Assembly (NCBI RefSeq): GCF_023015965.1
Contig: NZ_JALKAN010000001.1
Location: forward strand, 952,160 to 1,016,159
DNA: 64,000 nt
Direction: 5' to 3'
DNA from: Allomuricauda sp. F6463D
GTDB taxonomy: Bacteria > Bacteroidota > Bacteroidia > Flavobacteriales > Flavobacteriaceae
How positions within the stretch are numbered: the first letter of the stretch is position 1; every line of letters starts with the position of its first letter. The notes below the pieces were generated by a model that made no database searches, was not told the DNA's origin, and worked only from the letters and a program-made list of their open reading frames with translations. The position numbers and the translations under genes are program-made. Shown here piece by piece: positions 29,221 through 38,657 of this stretch.

Positions 29221-29694
29221 ATGCAAATTACTTTGATTGCAATTGGAAAAACCGATAAGTCTGAACTTGAAGAACTTATAACCGTTTACGAAAAGCGGCT
29301 AAAGCATTATATCAAGTTTCGGATGGTAATTGTTCCCGATATAAAAAATAGTAAAAATCTTTCCGAAGCCCAACAAAAAGATAAAGAAGGTGAATTGATC
29401 TTGGCACAATTAAAGCCTACCGATACACTTATACTGTTGGATGAAAAAGGAAAACAATATACCTCGGTCGATTTTGCACAGTTCCTCCAAAAAAAGATGA
29501 ACGGTGGTACAAAAAATCTGGTTCTGGCCATTGGTGGCCCTTACGGTTTTAGCGATGCTGTTTATGCCAAAAGTTCTGGAAAAATAAGTCTCTCCAAAAT
29601 GACCTTTTCCCACCAGATGGTCCGCTTATTTATTGTGGAGCAGATTTATCGCGGATATACCATTCTAAGAAATGAACCCTATCATCACCAATAA
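29221..29694 (+). CDS. rlmH: 23S rRNA (pseudouridine-1915-N3)-methyltransferase RlmH
   Basis: A 157-aa SPOUT methyltransferase acting on helix 69 of 23S rRNA. The start MQITLIAIGK at 29221 is preferred; a longer frame back to 29044 would run into nadC and adds nothing conserved. Diagnostic are LLDEKGKQYTSVDFA, LAIGGPYGFSDAVY and the C-terminal RLFIVEQIYRGYTILRNEPYHH. Its stop abuts the stop of convergent serA with no gap. Confidence 0.96.
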   Translation: MQITLIAIGKTDKSELEELITVYEKRLKHYIKFRMVIVPDIKNSKNLSEAQQKDKEGELILAQLKPTDTLILLDEKGKQYTSVDFAQFLQKKMNGGTKNLVLAIGGPYGFSDAVYAKSSGKISLSKMTFSHQMVRLFIVEQIYRGYTILRNEPYHHQ

Positions 29695-31587
29695 TTAATA
29701 AAGCACCCTAAACTTAATGGTATTCTCGATTTTCTTGAGAGCCTTGATCACATCCTTATTGTATTCCTTGTCCAAATCAGTGATTACATAGCCCACCTCA
29801 CTATCGGTAGAAAGAAATTGCCCTGAAATATTAAGGCCATATTGCGCCAACACCTCATTAATCTTTGCCATGATGCCAGGAACATTTCTATGAATATGCA
29901 AAAATCTATGTGCCTTGTTTTGTTTGGGCAACCTAATATTTGGGAAATTAACGGCATCGACCGTGTTTCCAGAATTGATATAGTCCATGATTTTATTGGG
30001 AACAAAATCGGCAATGTCCCGTTGTGCTTCCTCCGTACTCCCACCAATATGTGGCGTTAGGATAACGTTGGACAGACCTTGCAAAGGCGTTTCAAAACCT
30101 CCGTTGCTTCGTGGTTCAGAAGGATATACATCTATAGCGGCACCTCCCAATTTTCCACTTTTAAGGGCACTGGCCAAGGCGTCAATATCGACTACAAATC
30201 CTCTGGAAAGGTTAATGAGTTTGGCACCATCTTTCATCTGGTTGATTTCACGGTCTCCGATAAAGTTTTTATTGGATTTATTATCATCCACATGCAGAGT
30301 GACTACATCGGAAACATTGAGCAAATTTTCCAAAGTATCGCATTTTACTGCATTTCCAAGAGCTAATTGGTCATTTACATCATAATAATACACTTTCATC
30401 CCCATAGCTTCTGCCAATACAGACATCTGTTTACCGATATTGCCATAACCCACGATTCCAAGATTTTTACCTCGCACTTCTTGTGATCCAATGGCGGTTT
30501 TGTTCCATTCTCCTTTATGGATTTCTGTACTTCTGGGGAAAATACTACGCATCAGCATAATTATCTGTCCAATAGCCAGCTCAACAACGGAACGTGTGTT
30601 GCTATATGGAGCATTGAAAACAACCACTCCTTTATTTTTACTATATTCTAAATCTATCTGGGTGGTTCCAATGCAAAACGCCCCTACCACCAATAATTTA
30701 TCAGCGGCATCCAACACTTTCTGGGTTACCTGCGTTTTGGAGCGTATCCCCAGTACGTGAACTCCTTTTATACGTTCTATAAGTTCCTCCTCGGAAAGGC
30801 TTGTCTTTATCAACTCTACGGAAAATCCTTCCTCGGAAAGATTTTTGAAAGCTGCAGGGTGCACATTTTCCAGTAATAGGATTTTAATTCTGTTCTTTGG
30901 ATATGATAAGTTTCTTGGTAAATCGTTCACAAATAAAAATTCATCTAGGTTTGGTGCTACGTGGTCAGCATTATCTGTAGCTTTTTCACGATGCACATTT
31001 TCAGTGTAGGCAAAAAATTTATGGGCTATACCGGCCTCGCGCATTACATAATCGCTATAACCGTCGCCAATAACTTGGACTTCGCCTTCCAAGTCCAAAT
31101 TTTTTAAACATTCTATTTTCCCATTATGTGTGGCCAGTACATTCGTCTCGTCAAAACCATTTATATTTCCGTCCTCATCAAACTTAAATGTGTTGGCATA
31201 AACGCGCTCAGAAGGAATGTTGTACTCTTCAACAATTGGATCAATAAATTCCTTGAAGCCACAGGAAATCACATAGATATGATCTGAGAACTCATGAAAG
31301 AAGTCTTTGTTCGCCTCGATTGATTTGGATATTTTTTGACGAAGTTCGACCACTAGATCATCCAAATCACTTTTGTTGGCACTCAACAACTTAATTCTAC
31401 GTTCCAAGGATTCAGTAAATGAAATATCCCCGTCAATCCCCAAATTGGTGATGTTTTGGATTTCGCTTACAATTTCATCTCTTTTTGGATTGTTCTGCAG
31501 GGTCATTTCCGCTAAAACATCCAACGCTTCCACCCTTGTAAGCGTGCTATCAAAATCGAACACATATTTGCGTCCTGTTTCCACCAT
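29695..31587 (-). CDS. serA: Phosphoserine phosphatase-like/D-3-phosphoglycerate dehydrogenase fusion
   Basis: A 630-aa fusion. Residues about 5-215 are a HAD phosphatase of the SerB type: nucleophile region FDFDSTLT (Asp11, Asp13) and GDGYSD at 174-179. Residues about 233-545 are phosphoglycerate dehydrogenase: NAD-binding LGIVGYGNIGKQ (about 376-387), a RGFVVDIDAL segment and the catalytic His in TPHIGGSTEEAQ. An ACT domain (about 555-630) ends the protein. If both halves are active it performs the first and third steps of serine synthesis; serC is not nearby. An in-frame TTG at 31599 is possible, but the ATG at 31587 is preferred. Confidence 0.93.
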   Translation of the reverse strand: MVETGRKYVFDFDSTLTRVEALDVLAEMTLQNNPKRDEIVSEIQNITNLGIDGDISFTESLERRIKLLSANKSDLDDLVVELRQKISKSIEANKDFFHEFSDHIYVISCGFKEFIDPIVEEYNIPSERVYANTFKFDEDGNINGFDETNVLATHNGKIECLKNLDLEGEVQVIGDGYSDYVMREAGIAHKFFAYTENVHREKATDNADHVAPNLDEFLFVNDLPRNLSYPKNRIKILLLENVHPAAFKNLSEEGFSVELIKTSLSEEELIERIKGVHVLGIRSKTQVTQKVLDAADKLLVVGAFCIGTTQIDLEYSKNKGVVVFNAPYSNTRSVVELAIGQIIMLMRSIFPRSTEIHKGEWNKTAIGSQEVRGKNLGIVGYGNIGKQMSVLAEAMGMKVYYYDVNDQLALGNAVKCDTLENLLNVSDVVTLHVDDNKSNKNFIGDREINQMKDGAKLINLSRGFVVDIDALASALKSGKLGGAAIDVYPSEPRSNGGFETPLQGLSNVILTPHIGGSTEEAQRDIADFVPNKIMDYINSGNTVDAVNFPNIRLPKQNKAHRFLHIHRNVPGIMAKINEVLAQYGLNISGQFLSTDSEVGYVITDLDKEYNKDVIKALKKIENTIKFRVLY

Positions 31588-31873
31588 GATTCGCTTCAAA
31601 AAAATTAAGGCATAAAATTAAACATTAATTCCATCCTTGGAATCGTAACTTTTAAAAAACGTTACACATTTACGGATAAATCAAAAATCCATTACAATTT
31701 GTTTCAAATGCCACCTAAAACCGATCTTTTTGCAATCATACACGAATCATTTCCGTCTATGAATTTCCAAATAACAGTACTAAATGTAAAATATGAGCAG
31801 AAACCATAAGGTGTCTGGTGGTAGCTATGGGATTTAGCATGTTAAAACCAATAATTAGGGTGAATTCCACCCA

Positions 31874-32326
31874 TTAAAACCAACGTCTGGTCAACTTACA
31901 ATAAATACTGTACTCCTTTCCAAACTTTTCCAAAAGCATCGCTTCTTCAGGTTTAATCTGAAATTTGTTCATATACGACACAAAACCAGCTGCTATGAGC
32001 GTGTTAAAAGCATTGCCCAGCATTAATCCCAACGCTAGCAAAACCAATAGAAGTCCCAAATACATTGGGTTTCGGCTGTAATTATAAACGCCTTTGGTTA
32101 TTAATTTTGTCGTTTTTTGAGGATGCAATGGATCTAATGTGGTTTTGTTCGATAAGAATTGTATTACCGATATGGCTCCAATCAATATGCCAAGGCCAAA
32201 AAGTATCCCAGCCAGTTCATTTCTTCCGAAAAAATCGAACTCCCCTACCGGCAGAAATCGATCTAAAATATACATCAACCCTCCAAAAATCAACATTACT
32301 AAAACTGGTGGTACTTTTACTTTCAT
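31874..32326 (-). CDS. Membrane methyltransferase (isoprenylcysteine/phospholipid type)
   Basis: A 150-aa protein with three or four transmembrane segments and the family signature TKGVYNYSRNPMYLGLLL followed by EEAMLLEKFGKEYSIYC, as in ICMT/PEMT-fold S-adenosylmethionine-dependent methyltransferases. The substrate is unknown. Before the island inserted it would have been divergent from rdgB with a short gap; the target-site duplication starts 27 bp before its ATG, so its promoter region was altered. Confidence 0.87.
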   Translation of the reverse strand: MKVKVPPVLVMLIFGGLMYILDRFLPVGEFDFFGRNELAGILFGLGILIGAISVIQFLSNKTTLDPLHPQKTTKLITKGVYNYSRNPMYLGLLLVLLALGLMLGNAFNTLIAAGFVSYMNKFQIKPEEAMLLEKFGKEYSIYCKLTRRWF

Positions 32327-32353
32327 AAAGACGGCTTAAAACTCGAAATTACT

Positions 32354-32363
32354 ATTTTTGAAT
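32354..32363 (+). repeat. Left copy of the target-site duplication
   Basis: ATTTTTGAAT, identical and in the same orientation to 45583-45592. One base separates it from the left inverted repeat; with the preceding T the match is 11 bp. IS4-family elements typically duplicate about 8-13 bp. Confidence 0.75.
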
Positions 32364-32364
32364 C

Positions 32365-32414
32365 ATTAGTGTCTGACTAAAAGATGGTTTTCCTTGGAAA
32401 GGGTCATTGAGCCT
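32365..32414 (+). repeat. Left terminal inverted repeat of the IS
   Basis: Fifty bases matching the reverse complement of 45533-45582 at 45 positions; the inner 27 bases are identical. Similarity stops sharply after 32414, as expected for the two ends of one element rather than two copies of the same end. Confidence 0.85.
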
Positions 32415-32475
32415 GGATGGGACGGATAATTGGAACCACTAAAAAAGGAAAAATTGAACCACCTTAATTTTAGCA

Positions 32476-32575
32476 ATAATCAAATCTGGATCAATCACTT
32501 ATTTGTGATTTTATCATGCTCACTTTTTCCCGTTTCGAGTGGTATACCATGACCGTTTTTTGCACACTAGTGATA
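32476..32575 (+). pseudogene. Probable decayed start of the IS4 transposase gene
   Basis: With one frame correction the plus strand reads IIKSG-QSLICDFIML and then, after another shift, HTSD at 32563-32574. The right part of the transposase begins HNSDRYYKRF at 44387. The join at the same motif suggests that this is the missing N-terminus. The evidence is weak at residue level because the piece is short and decayed; the position between the left inverted repeat and the cargo is the main support. Confidence 0.4.
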
Positions 32576-32590
32576 ATATTTAAAGAATCA

Positions 32591-33142
32591 TCATTTTCTC
32601 TTCATTCTTTTTGGTCCGTACCAAAGCCAAAATCCAGTAATTGAAAAAACAACCAGCGCAATGCCTAAAATGGAGGAATAAACCAATTTGAACATTTCGC
32701 CCGGAATCCCAAAAAGCCGGTCTACAATTGCTCCATCATGTAAATGCTCCATAAGATCTGAAGCTCTATATTCATGTGATAGCACTTTACCCGAGGTAGC
32801 ATCCAATTGTAGGCTATAATAATGCTCTTTATAAATAATCTTTACAATTCCTTTATCCGGACGCACATCAATTTTATCAATTTCAGATGAATATTCCGGT
32901 CCCTTCCAAGCCTGGATTTCGGAGGTCGAAATGGTCATAATTGAATCCATGGACAACCATTCATGTGCATTTTGAGAAATTCCTTTTTTTGTGGGATATT
33001 GCAACACATCGACATGTTTTTTCCAGCCTAAAAAGGCTCCCGTCATTCCAACTATTATAAAAAAGAAAAAGAGTAGAATCCCTGTCTTTCTATGTATGTT
33101 TCTTGTACTTCTTAAAATAGAAGCTTGTTTTTTTCTGTTCAT
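32591..33142 (-). CDS. PepSY-associated transmembrane protein
   Basis: A 183-aa protein (ATG at 33142; in-frame ATGs at 33151 and 33160 are also possible). One N-terminal transmembrane helix (about 20-40, LLFFFFIIVGMTGAFLGW), an extracytoplasmic PepSY-like region (KIIYKEHYYSLQLDATSGKVLSHEYR), a DLMEHLHDGAIVDRLFGIPGE loop and a second helix (SILGIALVVFSITGFWLWYGP). Such two-helix forms resemble halves of PepSY-TM proteins linked to siderophore or metal reduction. It is the leftmost cargo gene of the island, ending about 15 bp from the decayed IS fragment. Confidence 0.82.
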   Translation of the reverse strand: MNRKKQASILRSTRNIHRKTGILLFFFFIIVGMTGAFLGWKKHVDVLQYPTKKGISQNAHEWLSMDSIMTISTSEIQAWKGPEYSSEIDKIDVRPDKGIVKIIYKEHYYSLQLDATSGKVLSHEYRASDLMEHLHDGAIVDRLFGIPGEMFKLVYSSILGIALVVFSITGFWLWYGPKRMKRK

Positions 33143-33371
33143 ATTTATCATATGACCCATCACAAGAGCTCAAGAAGGTCCTGTAATAAGCCAAAAAGTT
33201 TGAAGTTTTATTTGTTTACCAATCAAATCCCAATACAGTTTAGAAAGAGAACATAATTATGAGCCCAAACTGGAAACACAAAAATGTGTTCCATTGGATT
33301 TTTTTGAATTGGTTGTATATAATGTATGTCCGTAATACATGTATGACGGACTTAAATCAGTGAAAGGACAA

Positions 33372-33905
33372 TCAGCAGATACGGGGAGGGGGAAATAGGG
33401 GTTTGAAGAATAAACTATCAAAACATTCCTGGCACTGAGCGAAAAGTAGTTTACGGTAAAATTCCTCTTGGCCCACGTCAGGTTTATGATGTTGATAAAA
33501 TAGTTTCTTAAAAAAATCGAACAGTCTGGTATGTTTGTCCTTGCGGAGCGGGTCGGCACCCAATGCCCTAGCAAGTAACTCGTCCATTTCTTGGTTCAGT
33601 GCGGTTTCCTCTTTATCCCACCAACACTTGAGTACCATATAACCACCCTTGTTTTCTTTTTCAATAACATCATACATCTGCCCTTTGTATTCAAATTCCA
33701 TGGAATGCTCCCAACGAAGTTCCGTCTTGATTTGCTCCATTGTGAATTCCAGCACAACAAACTCACCTTCCTCAACTGCTTGATTGATTGTTTTTCTGAT
33801 TTCTTTGCGTAGGTGTTGCTTTTGGAAATGGAGCAATAGAAAACTACCCCCAATAGGAGCTATGAGGGAAAATAATAAAAGTATAGCAGTGTATGTTCTC
33901 TTCAA
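33372..33905 (-). CDS. Membrane-anchored protein of unknown function
   Basis: A 177-aa protein starting at a TTG (33905); no in-frame ATG precedes it and the next Met would remove the hydrophobic segment. Residues about 6-26 form a membrane anchor (TAILLLFSLIAPIGGSFLLL), followed by a conserved-looking region with EFTMEQIKTELRW, EFEYKGQMYDVIE and GYMVLKCWWDKEE. A cysteine pair (CQEC) lies near the end. I do not recognise a family. It shares direction with the PepSY gene 230 bp downstream; a link to metal handling is only suggested by that neighbour. Confidence 0.7.
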   Translation of the reverse strand: MKRTYTAILLLFSLIAPIGGSFLLLHFQKQHLRKEIRKTINQAVEEGEFVVLEFTMEQIKTELRWEHSMEFEYKGQMYDVIEKENKGGYMVLKCWWDKEETALNQEMDELLARALGADPLRKDKHTRLFDFFKKLFYQHHKPDVGQEEFYRKLLFAQCQECFDSLFFKPLFPPPRIC

Positions 33906-33971
33906 GCTTACTGCGTTGTTGTTTTTGTTGGGGCATCTTTTAACACCAAGAACATATCATTCTTGATAAAA

Positions 33972-34008
33972 GCAAATCCCCCTCAGTAAAGATACAAAGG
34001 GGGATTAT
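33972..34008 (-). terminator. Hairpin after the leftward Sus-like operon
   Basis: AATCCCCCT at 33975-33983 pairs with AGGGGGATT at 33998-34006. It lies about 90 bp beyond the end of the beta-propeller gene. The minus strand continues TTTGCTTTTATC, an imperfect T-run. Confidence 0.6.
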
Positions 34009-34095
34009 ACAATAGGCATTAGCTAAATAATAAATAAAAGGTCATATTTTGTCTCTTCAACAAGGTTTTCAAAATACTATAACGCTAATTCAATT

Positions 34096-37000
34096 TTAAC
34101 CTTTAATCCTCTTGCCTTTCTTATCACTTAAAATCAAGCTATTGAGCTGGTCCATTAATTTACCAAGCTCTTGACTTAATTCTTCATAGACTTGGTATGC
34201 ACCATCCGTTGGTCTTGCTTCGGCACTATCAACAATCAAGCTTAAACTGGCAAGTTTGTTATTAAGCTTTATAGGATAATTCAAAGGATCTTGACGACTC
34301 TCATTTTTAACCTGATATAGTTCGCTTTCAATGGCATTCAGTTTTTTCAGAATAGATTTCCTGATTTTATCACCCTTTTCTTGCTTATACTCCCTAATAC
34401 TGATGACAGCCTCATTTGCTTCACTAAATTTGTCTCTTAGATTCAACAAAAGGTCGAATTGTTTTTCCAAATCAGCCAGGGTCACACCCTGTACTCTTGG
34501 GTCCATTTTTACTTCAAACTCACGGGTCTCACTTTTACCGTTAGCAGTTACCTTAACCTGATATTCACCTGGAAGCACCATAGGTCCTCTTTTGGGACGG
34601 GCAGACCATAAGATCATTTTATCAAAGACCGTAGCACCAGGATAACGAAGGTCCCAAGTAAAGGTGTTTAAGCCAACATGATTGGATGGCACATCTTTAT
34701 CCTTTTCCTTTTTATCCTTCTCTTCTTCCGATGCCTCTTCTTCCGATGTCTCTTCTTCCGTAGGTTCTTCGTAGACAAATTTCCTTATCGTATTTCCGGA
34801 AGAATCCATGATCTCTATGGTCACATTGTCAGATTCTTTTCCTAAATAATACTGAAAAACAGCATCCTGCACACGTCTTACTGCGTAATATGGTGTATAT
34901 AGGTGCAAATCCTTTTGTGCAATATCTTCTTTGTATTCACGAATTGGAGAAATATCATCCAAAATCCACATAGACCTTCCATGTGTAGCAATGGCGATAT
35001 CTTTTTCGTTAACCACCAAATCACGAATTGCCACATCAGGTAAATTCAATTGGAATGATTTCCAATTTTCTCCCTCATTAAAGGATACATACATGCCATG
35101 CTCGGTTCCAGCATAAAGCAACCCAGGCACTTTGACATCCTCACGAATAGCGTGCACATAATGACCATGGGGAATTCCATTGATTATTTTTTTCCAGGTC
35201 TTGCCGTAATCATCTGTTTTATAAATATACGGAGCCCGGTCGTTCATTTGATAACGCTTAATGGCGACATAAGCCGTTCCTGCATGATGTCTTGAAACAT
35301 CGATAATACTTATCCTAGAATGCTTCGGAACATCTGGCGGGGTTATATTTTCCCACGATTCTCCATGGTTTCTGGTAATATGGATCAATCCATCGTCTGA
35401 ACCTGCCCAAATAGTGTTTACATCATGGTGTGATGGAGCCAAGGCATATACAGTTGCATACAATTCCGGACCACTCATATCCAATGTGATAACGCCACCG
35501 CTCTCACCCATGGTCTCAGGATCTGCATAGGTAAGGTCTGGACTGATTTTCGTCCATGACTGTCCCCGATCATTGGATGTCCATACATGTTGTGACGTAA
35601 CATACAGCCTATCACTGTCAACTGGAGAGAACACGATTGGGTAAGTCCAATGCACTCGTTCTGGAAGTGTTTCGGCGGGCTCTCCCATAAAATATCGAGG
35701 ATACGGCTCTATTCTTCTACTTTCTCCTGTTCTTCTGTTGTAACGGGTCAACACTCCTGAATAACTCCCTGCATAGAAGATATCTAAATCTTTAGGGTCT
35801 TGGGCAATATATCCGCTCTCACCACCTCCAACAGCATATTGAGGCGTTGATTTTTTTAAGGTATTGGTCCTTGCCGTTAGAAAGTTCCAACCTTCACTTG
35901 GAACGGCAATAGTACTATTATCTTGTTGGGCACCTGCCACAAAATAAGGAAAATCATTGGTTGCTGTGATATGGTAAAGCTGTGCCGTCGGGAAATTTTC
36001 GTCCGTCCAGGTCTTACCTCCGTTCACAGAAATAGTCCCCCCACCATCGTTAGCCTCTGCCATACGCATCGGATTGCTTGGGTCTATCCATAAATCATGA
36101 TTATCACCATGGGGAACTTTGATTTCCGTATCAAATTTCTTCCCGCCATCCGTCGATTTCCAGAAATTCACATTTAAAACATAAACAGCCTCCTTATCTT
36201 TCGGATCAGCATAAATACGGGTATAGTAAAATGCCCGTTGACGAAGTTTTCTTTCACTATTGGTCTGTTCCCAGGTCTTTCCGCCATCATCTGAACGGAA
36301 CACACCTCCATTGTTGGCCTCGATTATGGCCCATACACGATTGGAATCTACTGGGGATACGGTAACCCCTATTTTTCCAATTGGAGCTTCTGGCATTCCT
36401 GGGCGATTGCTCAGTTCTTCCCAGTTTTCTCCTCCATCAGTGGACTTGAACAAACCTGAGGCTCCACCTCCACCCCACATTTTCCATGGAGTTCGATAAA
36501 CTGCCCAAGTGGAAGCATAAATAGTATTGTGGTCTGATGGATCAATAATCAGGTCTACAGCTCCTGCTTTAGGACCTTTGTACAGAATTTTTTTCCAAGT
36601 ATCGCCTCCATCTGTTGTTTTGTAAACCCCTCTATCTTCATTAGGACCAAAAGGATGTCCCAAAACAGCAGCGTATACAATATCGGGATTCGTAGGATGA
36701 ACACGTATACGTGCAACAGTCTGGGAATTTTTCAATCCAGCATGTTTCCAAGTTTTTCCGGCGTCTGTTGATTTATAGACTCCATCGCCTTGCATAATAT
36801 TGCCTCTGAACTGGGATTCCCCCGTGCCAATATAGACTATGTCCGGATTACTGTCCGCAACATCCACGGCACCCACAGAAGATGAATTTATCTGCCCATC
36901 GGTTACGGGATCCCAGGTATTTCCCCCATCTGTAGTTTTCCAGAGTCCTCCACCGGTGGCTCCGAAATAATATTCATTAACTCTATCCTTGTGGCCGGCA

Positions 37001-37170
37001 ACAGCTATCGAACGACCACCTCTATAAGGCCCCACAAGCCTGTATTCCATTGATTTAAAAAGTGTAGTATCCACCGGTTCGCTCTGTGCTGATAGATCAG
37101 AAACGAAAAGTGATATACACATACTCAAAAGAGCAACTGCATAGTTTTTCATATATTTAATTTGGTTCAT
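34096..37170 (-). CDS. Exported BNR/VPS10 (sortilin-like) beta-propeller protein
   Basis: A protein of about 1,024 aa. A signal peptide (VALLSMCISLFVSDLSAQ) is followed by many copies of the BNR/VPS10 repeat S/TTDGGxTW (for example WKTTDGGNTW, YKSTDAGKTW, FRSDDGGKTW, KTDDYGKTWK), filling roughly residues 35-720 as one or two beta-propellers. A DUF-like beta region and an acidic EETSEEEASEEEKDKKEKDKD linker follow, then a helical C-terminus. Homologues are often called 'glycosyl hydrolase', but I see no catalytic signature; binding of a protein or glycan is equally likely. It is the last gene of the leftward susC-susD unit, 25 bp after susD. The ATG at 37170 is used; 37152 is an alternative. 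Confidence 0.85.
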   Translation of the reverse strand: MNQIKYMKNYAVALLSMCISLFVSDLSAQSEPVDTTLFKSMEYRLVGPYRGGRSIAVAGHKDRVNEYYFGATGGGLWKTTDGGNTWDPVTDGQINSSSVGAVDVADSNPDIVYIGTGESQFRGNIMQGDGVYKSTDAGKTWKHAGLKNSQTVARIRVHPTNPDIVYAAVLGHPFGPNEDRGVYKTTDGGDTWKKILYKGPKAGAVDLIIDPSDHNTIYASTWAVYRTPWKMWGGGGASGLFKSTDGGENWEELSNRPGMPEAPIGKIGVTVSPVDSNRVWAIIEANNGGVFRSDDGGKTWEQTNSERKLRQRAFYYTRIYADPKDKEAVYVLNVNFWKSTDGGKKFDTEIKVPHGDNHDLWIDPSNPMRMAEANDGGGTISVNGGKTWTDENFPTAQLYHITATNDFPYFVAGAQQDNSTIAVPSEGWNFLTARTNTLKKSTPQYAVGGGESGYIAQDPKDLDIFYAGSYSGVLTRYNRRTGESRRIEPYPRYFMGEPAETLPERVHWTYPIVFSPVDSDRLYVTSQHVWTSNDRGQSWTKISPDLTYADPETMGESGGVITLDMSGPELYATVYALAPSHHDVNTIWAGSDDGLIHITRNHGESWENITPPDVPKHSRISIIDVSRHHAGTAYVAIKRYQMNDRAPYIYKTDDYGKTWKKIINGIPHGHYVHAIREDVKVPGLLYAGTEHGMYVSFNEGENWKSFQLNLPDVAIRDLVVNEKDIAIATHGRSMWILDDISPIREYKEDIAQKDLHLYTPYYAVRRVQDAVFQYYLGKESDNVTIEIMDSSGNTIRKFVYEEPTEEETSEEEASEEEKDKKEKDKDVPSNHVGLNTFTWDLRYPGATVFDKMILWSARPKRGPMVLPGEYQVKVTANGKSETREFEVKMDPRVQGVTLADLEKQFDLLLNLRDKFSEANEAVISIREYKQEKGDKIRKSILKKLNAIESELYQVKNESRQDPLNYPIKLNNKLASLSLIVDSAEARPTDGAYQVYEELSQELGKLMDQLNSLILSDKKGKRIKG

Positions 37171-37195
37171 AATTATTGACTTTAAGGTTATTGAA

Positions 37196-38590
37196 TTAAC
37201 GATAGGCTTCGTTTTGTTCCATGTTCGGATTGGCATCAAGCTCGAACCTTGGAATAGGGAAAACTGCCCTGCCTATTTCAGGAATGCTTACAGCGGGTCC
37301 GTTCATCCGATCAATATTTTGCAATACATCCATAATTTGTCCTGTACGGGCCAAATCAAAAAAGCGATGACCTTCAAAAGCGAATTCCAATTTACGTTCG
37401 TTCCAAATAAGTTCCAATACTTCTTCCTTGGTACTTGGAGTTGTGGTTATTTCATCAACTCCTGCTCGTGTACGCACCTCGTTCAAATCATCTATTGCAT
37501 CGTCAAGTTCCTCCATTTGAGCCAAGGCTTCTGCCCTGTTAAGGTACATTTCAGCAATACGTATGATATATATATTGTCCAGACCTCCTGCTTTTTGGTA
37601 TTTAGTTTGAAAATGTCCATTAGATTCTGAAAACCCAAAAAGTTGTCCCCTCACATCCAAAGGATCTGCAGTAGCTTCCAAATAAAAAGCTTCATGCGAG
37701 GTTAAATCACCCCTACCGCCATTAGGGTTGTACCAGTTTCTGATACCACTTTGATCTGAAGAATTAAAATCCAATTCAAAAATTGATTCTTGATTTGATT
37801 TTGTATCGAAAATATCAAAGAAATCTGGGTTTAAAGTATAGTTTGAATCAGTTATAACATCTGATGAATAGGTAATCACATCCTCATAATATCCCAAATA
37901 AAGGTACAAACGGGACAATAAAGCTCTCGCAGCTCCTTTTGATGCAACGGTCTTGTCATCTGTTTCCGGCAATAATTCCTCGGCACTCAACAGATCCTCT
38001 TCAACGGCCAAATAGGAGTCCAAAAGCGCTGGTCTTTCCGGGTAGGTTATATCCTCAATAGATCCGGTAGCTTCACGAATTACCGGCATCCCCATGGTCC
38101 CTACAACCCCAGGAACACCTCCATATACCCGATTCAAATCAAATAGGGCTAAAGCACGCACAAAATAAGCCGCTCCCAACATGGCATCTTTACTATCCTC
38201 GGGTATATCCTCCAAAGCTGCAACTTTATCTAAAACATTGTTGGCCATGTTTATCGTGGAATTGGCTCTTTTATAAAAATTGTCATTTTCCGTATTTCCC
38301 GCGGCCGACACTTCATAAGTGTCCATTTCCCTGTAAAAATCCCAGGTACCTATACTTTGGGCAATATCAGAAGATACATCGCTCATGATCAAAAAGTTAT
38401 CTCCGTAGTAATCAGAACTCTGTAGTTCATTGTACATTCCATTAACTGCAGCGTTTGCACTTGTCTCATCAGTTACCACAGCTGCTTCTTCTACCTGGTT
38501 TTCCGGCGTCCTTTCAAGAATGTCATCGCAGGCAGTTATAATCAACAATCCAAGAAATGGGAGAAACTTTGAAAAGTTCTTTCCATTCAT
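37196..38590 (-). CDS. SusD/RagB-family outer-membrane lipoprotein
   Basis: A 464-aa SusD-like ligand-binding lipoprotein. The ATG at 38590 gives a lipoprotein signal, MNGKNFSKFLPFLGLLIITACDD, with lipobox Cys21; a longer start at 38608 or 38644 would spoil it. SusD hallmarks include the TPR-type N-terminal region (FVRALALFDLNRVYGGVPGV), the MYLNRAEALAQ helix and the C-terminal LIWNERKLEFAFEGHRFFDLARTG. It lids the SusC transporter encoded directly upstream (67 bp). The ligand is unknown; no glycosidase or lyase gene sits in the cluster. Confidence 0.94.
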   Translation of the reverse strand: MNGKNFSKFLPFLGLLIITACDDILERTPENQVEEAAVVTDETSANAAVNGMYNELQSSDYYGDNFLIMSDVSSDIAQSIGTWDFYREMDTYEVSAAGNTENDNFYKRANSTINMANNVLDKVAALEDIPEDSKDAMLGAAYFVRALALFDLNRVYGGVPGVVGTMGMPVIREATGSIEDITYPERPALLDSYLAVEEDLLSAEELLPETDDKTVASKGAARALLSRLYLYLGYYEDVITYSSDVITDSNYTLNPDFFDIFDTKSNQESIFELDFNSSDQSGIRNWYNPNGGRGDLTSHEAFYLEATADPLDVRGQLFGFSESNGHFQTKYQKAGGLDNIYIIRIAEMYLNRAEALAQMEELDDAIDDLNEVRTRAGVDEITTTPSTKEEVLELIWNERKLEFAFEGHRFFDLARTGQIMDVLQNIDRMNGPAVSIPEIGRAVFPIPRFELDANPNMEQNEAYR

Positions 38591-38657
38591 TATTAAGATC
38601 TTATACATAGGATTTCTATTTTTTAAGTTTATTATTCCAAACATTGGGATTTCCTTA

